From Setaria digitata (lineage: Eukaryota > Nematoda > Chromadorea > Rhabditida > Setariidae), in assembly GCA_003640385.1 (NCBI GenBank), contig RCAB01000971.1, forward strand, positions 1 to 10,306: a stretch of DNA of 10,306 nucleotides, read 5' to 3'. Every line of letters starts with the position of its first letter. The stretch's first letter is position 1. Below are positions 8,263-10,306 of the stretch, one piece after another. The position numbers were made by a program, and so were the translations under genes. The notes beneath the pieces are model-generated. The model searched no databases. It had not been told where the DNA came from and saw only the letters and a list, made by a program, of their open reading frames with translations.

Positions 8263-8652
8263 TGAAGAAAAATAATTTAGAAATGTTTTTGTAAAATGAG
8301 AAGCATCTTTGCGTATAGTATCATTTATAAACTGTGGAATGTATCAAGTAAAAAACTTTATATATATTCAATTTGCAGATAATTACTGACAATTATTGCT
8401 ACGTAATTTTATAATTCCAGGATAAAAGAATATAAGTAAAGATTAGAAAAATTAAACTCATAAATTTAGAAAGAAAATCAAAAGAAGCATAGAATGGTTA
8501 GACGACTTTAGTAGAAATCAAAAATTAAAAAAAAAATGGATTTAAAGATCACTACGTAACCAGTCATTAAGTAATTAATTACTTGATAATTTGCTTACTT
8601 TAACACTGCTATATAAGTGTATGAATGAGATTTGAAAAAATTAAAAATTAAT
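8263..8652. other. AT-rich noncoding stretch
   Basis: Nothing recognisable is present: no gene, RNA or repeat beyond short A runs. Confidence 0.5.
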
Positions 8653-8850
8653 ATTACTATATATACTGCTATATAACTTTAGCATTACTATAATTTCCAG
8701 ATCACAGATTACTGTGTATACAGTAATAGCGTGTGCTGTACATATTATCGTAACTCCTGGATTACTATATATATTAGTACACAATCCTAAGATTACTGTG
8801 TATATTATGGTAGATTTAGGATTACTGTACAATCTAGCACAATTATTATA
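8653..8850 (+). repeat. Degenerate minisatellite, period near 30 bp
   Basis: The word ATTACT, usually followed by (A/G)TATATA or GTGTATA, recurs at 8653, 8684, 8708, 8761, 8792 and 8821. Spacings are 31, 24, 53, 31 and 29 bases. The last four copies carry a preceding G (GATTACT). One unit contains the perfect hairpin ATTACTGT-GTAT-ACAGTAAT (8708-8727). The repeat explains the recurring Tyr-Ser-Asn-Pro and Thr-Ile-Ile-Tyr-Thr-Val motifs in the 119-codon minus-strand frame (8641-9000). I therefore do not call that frame a gene. Confidence 0.75.
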
Positions 8851-8879
8851 CATTGTATATAATTTTAAGTGTAACAAAA

Positions 8880-8998
8880 TAAGATGAAAGAAATTAAAGG
8901 AAAAGAAAAGGACAAAAAAAAGGATACCTAAGTGAAAGGTTAGAAGAGGAAAAGTATAAAAATGAAATGAATGGAAATGGACTGTAAGAAACGAGAAC
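8880..8998 (+). other. Polypurine tract
   Basis: The plus strand is strongly A/G-rich (AAGATGAAAGAAATTAAAGG and similar) over about 115 bases directly after the minisatellite. On the minus strand it reads as a Phe/Leu/His-rich frame. Confidence 0.6.
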
Positions 8999-9002
8999 AT
9001 CT

Positions 9003-9272
9003 TGTCAATTGATGCAACCTTATTTGCAACCTAATAGAATTGTTTGAAAACAAAACAAAGTCATTGAATGTGAACTACCGGAAGTGTATGTACCCATTTT
9101 CAAGTACATACTTCTTAAGAGATATTAAAAAAAAAAAAAAAAAAGGAGATCTCTTCAAATAAATAAGTACTTCATTAATGTTCTACCATTCCATTACCAT
9201 CATTACTACTAACTTCTAATGAATGATGACGACAAAATCAATCAATCGTATTAGAGCAATGTGAATGATTAA
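9003..9272. other. AT-rich noncoding stretch
   Basis: No gene is visible. It contains an 18-base A run (9127-9144). Confidence 0.5.
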
Positions 9273-9330
9273 AGAGACAAGAAAAAAAAAAAAAAAAAGA
9301 GNAGAGACAAGAAAAAAAAAAAAAAAAGAG
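9273..9330 (+). repeat. Duplicated AGAGACAAG-A(n)-GAG around an N
   Basis: AGAGACAAG followed by an A run and GAG occurs on each side of the N at 9302 (9273-9301 with 17 A; 9303-9330 with 16 A). This is the same pattern as at 6272 and 6722: abutted overlapping contig ends, here differing only in homopolymer length. Confidence 0.85.
9302..9302. other. Unknown base / probable contig junction
   Basis: A single N sits between two near-identical purine-rich segments. This is the fourth such junction in the window. Confidence 0.8.
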
Positions 9331-9568
9331 AGAAAAAAGAAAAAATTCGAGGGAGATTGTTGGATGAAGAGAAAAATTAACATTAATTAGTAGGAATTTC
9401 AAAAACAATATTGGTGCTAAAAATTGATAGTGAAAGAATAATTATCAAATCAAAAAAAAAAAAACAGTTAAAGGAATAAAATGGTATCTCATATTAATTT
9501 ATCTAGTGGTAAAGTTAGTTATATTATGAAATAAGGGAAATGTTAACCATTCAAATTTAAATTTCAAT
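9331..9568. other. Purine-rich to AT-rich noncoding stretch
   Basis: No gene is visible. A/G-rich sequence continues to about 9375, and an A run lies near 9452-9463. Confidence 0.5.
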
Positions 9569-9799
9569 TCAGTTTAAAATGTTTTTGAACTGCTGAAAAT
9601 ACTGACGGGTAAATTTATTTTTTCCTTTTTTTTTTGCATACTTTTCATTTTTAGATGGTAGATGATAAATTACATCAATTTTATTCTCAATCCAAATTCT
9701 TAAATTTGCTTTTAACTGTTGAGAAAAAGTATTCGATGTCTTGCATGGAAATGGTAATGGCACAAAATGAAGCGGAAAATTTTTTGAAAATGTTAACAA
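9569..9799 (-). CDS. Possible coding block or exon fragment, unidentified
   Basis: I do not recognise this 76-codon open frame. Unlike the other open frames in the window, its composition is mixed. The N-terminal part is rich in Phe, Pro and Leu, the middle reads ANLRIWIENKIDVIYHLPSK (about residues 31-50), and the end is basic with QYFQQFKNILN and a TGA stop. Third positions vary and it crosses only one short A run. A CTCAACAG acceptor-like word lies inside the frame, just before its Leu-Lys-Ala codons, so a true exon could start there. Against coding, the plus strand is also partly open, with an ATG-started frame of 55 codons after TTTTTAG. No partner exon or family is seen. It may be a gene fragment or chance. 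Confidence 0.25.
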   Translation of the reverse strand: MLTFSKNFPLHFVPLPFPCKTSNTFSQQLKANLRIWIENKIDVIYHLPSKNEKYAKKKGKNKFTRQYFQQFKNILN

Positions 9800-9831
9800 T
9801 TTGTAAAAATTTATGGATTTAGTTCAGGAAT

Positions 9832-9920
9832 CTATCACTGATAGCGTGCAACGTTATGTATGTATGATATTGCGATAATATCAGTGACACTATATCGATG
9901 CTTTGCATGGCAATCGATTG
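9832..9920. repeat. Cluster of short palindromes
   Basis: Four inverted structures occur within 90 bases: CTATCA-C-TGATAG (9832-9844), GATATT-GCGAT-AATATC (9866-9882), the pair TCACTGATA/TATCAGTGA (9835-9843 with 9879-9887), and CAATCGATTG (9911-9920). The cluster lies between the two coding-like blocks. Confidence 0.7.
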
Positions 9921-9972
9921 GAAGAATTCTGATTATCGGATAAGATAAATTTCAGAAATCACAAATCAAAGT

Positions 9973-10199
9973 TTAGTATTTTTCACTTCGATACTTTTGC
10001 AATTGATGCACAGAAAGGAAATGATAAGCCACATTTTCCTTTTGATAATTTGGTAAATTTGCATTAACCAAATTACGGAAAATTTAAATTTTACAGAAAC
10101 GATAGTAACTGCCGTTGTTCTGCGGTTTTGCGAACAAAAAATGGTAGCAATACTGCTGTCTGTTATCAGTCCTGTTTTTATCATTTTCGTCCAAACCCT
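9973..10199 (-). pseudogene. Possible decayed coding block, unidentified
   Basis: Two minus-strand frames compete here. The frame with an ATG at 10184 is open for 72 codons to a TGA at 9966-9968. A second frame, starting upstream near 10194 and ending with TAA at 9973-9975, is more protein-like. It has Asp/Asn/Arg/Gln-rich sequence, then NNGSYYRFCK, then ENVAYHFLSVHQLQKYRSEK. It is broken by a single TAA at 10084-10086. A GTAAAATT donor-like word lies five bases upstream of that stop, but I find no acceptor that restores the frame. The plus strand also offers a GTAAAT...TTTACAG intron-like segment at about 10050-10094. I recognise no family, and chance remains possible. Confidence 0.2.
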
Positions 10200-10294
10200 T
10201 TTTTTTTTTTTTAATTTTTTATTAATTTTATCATTTTTTTTTAATTTTTTTTTTTAAATCTAATTTAAAAAAGGAAGGAAGTTTGGACTGAAAT
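10183..10294. repeat. Inverted repeat flanking poly-T (MITE-like hairpin)
   Basis: GTCCAAAC (10189-10196) pairs with GTTTGGAC (10281-10288). With one single-base gap the arms extend to ATTTTC-GTCCAAAC against ATTTCAGTCCAAAC. The poly-T after the left arm can also pair with AAAAAAGG before the right arm. The roughly 110-base unit could be a small non-autonomous element, but no target-site duplication is clear. Confidence 0.5.
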
Positions 10295-10306
10295 ATAGAT
10301 AAGAAT

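Noticed and set aside
8641..9000. 119-codon minus-strand frame with repeated YSNP/TIIYTV motifs
   Set aside because: The protein repeats mirror a degenerate DNA minisatellite plus a purine tract; frame openness is explained by composition.

Overview
This is a strongly A+T-rich eukaryotic nuclear sequence with many long homopolymer A/T runs, (CA)n and (TA)n microsatellites, ATTAATTAA-type words and alternating purine-rich and pyrimidine-rich strand tracts. The texture suggests an invertebrate genome, possibly a nematode and perhaps a filarial one. That assignment rests on texture alone, because no recognisable protein or RNA gene fixes the taxon. Nothing resembles a bacterial operon, a phage or a CRISPR array.

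I found no gene that I can identify. Nearly all open frames are low-complexity products of poly-T/poly-A runs, the (CA)n repeat or minisatellites. The only coding-like area is at the right end (about 9569-10199, minus strand). It holds a 76-codon frame with mixed composition, and a second block where one frame is open throughout and another is interrupted by a single stop. I resolve no start, splice pattern or family. They may be exon fragments, a decayed gene or chance.

Layout. 1-1200 is AT-rich DNA with a (CA)n microsatellite (784-828). 1204-1395 holds a pyrimidine-rich tract followed by a purine-rich tract. 1396-2870 is featureless. 2871-3245 is a relatively GC-rich polypyrimidine tract with recurring CTCCCG. 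3246-5994 is AT-rich with small tandem duplications (4098-4130, 4617-4662) and a spaced repeat (5033-5133). 5995-6834 contains three single-N positions flanked by near-perfect duplicate sequence, best read as unmerged overlapping contig ends with allelic differences. The repeated unit holds an 11-bp inverted repeat with the core TTACCGGATAT. 6835-8100 is AT-rich with a 14-bp perfect palindrome and a perfect direct repeat of TGACCT. 8100-8262 is an (ATT)-rich 48-bp tandem repeat. 8653-8850 is a degenerate minisatellite with a period near 30 bp. 8880-9370 is purine-rich and contains a fourth N junction. 9832-9920 is a cluster of short palindromes. 10183-10294 is a hairpin-forming inverted repeat around poly-T.

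No system of cooperating genes is visible. The most informative observations are the assembly-junction duplications, which give a view of allelic variation, and a few short motif arrays that could be regulatory.
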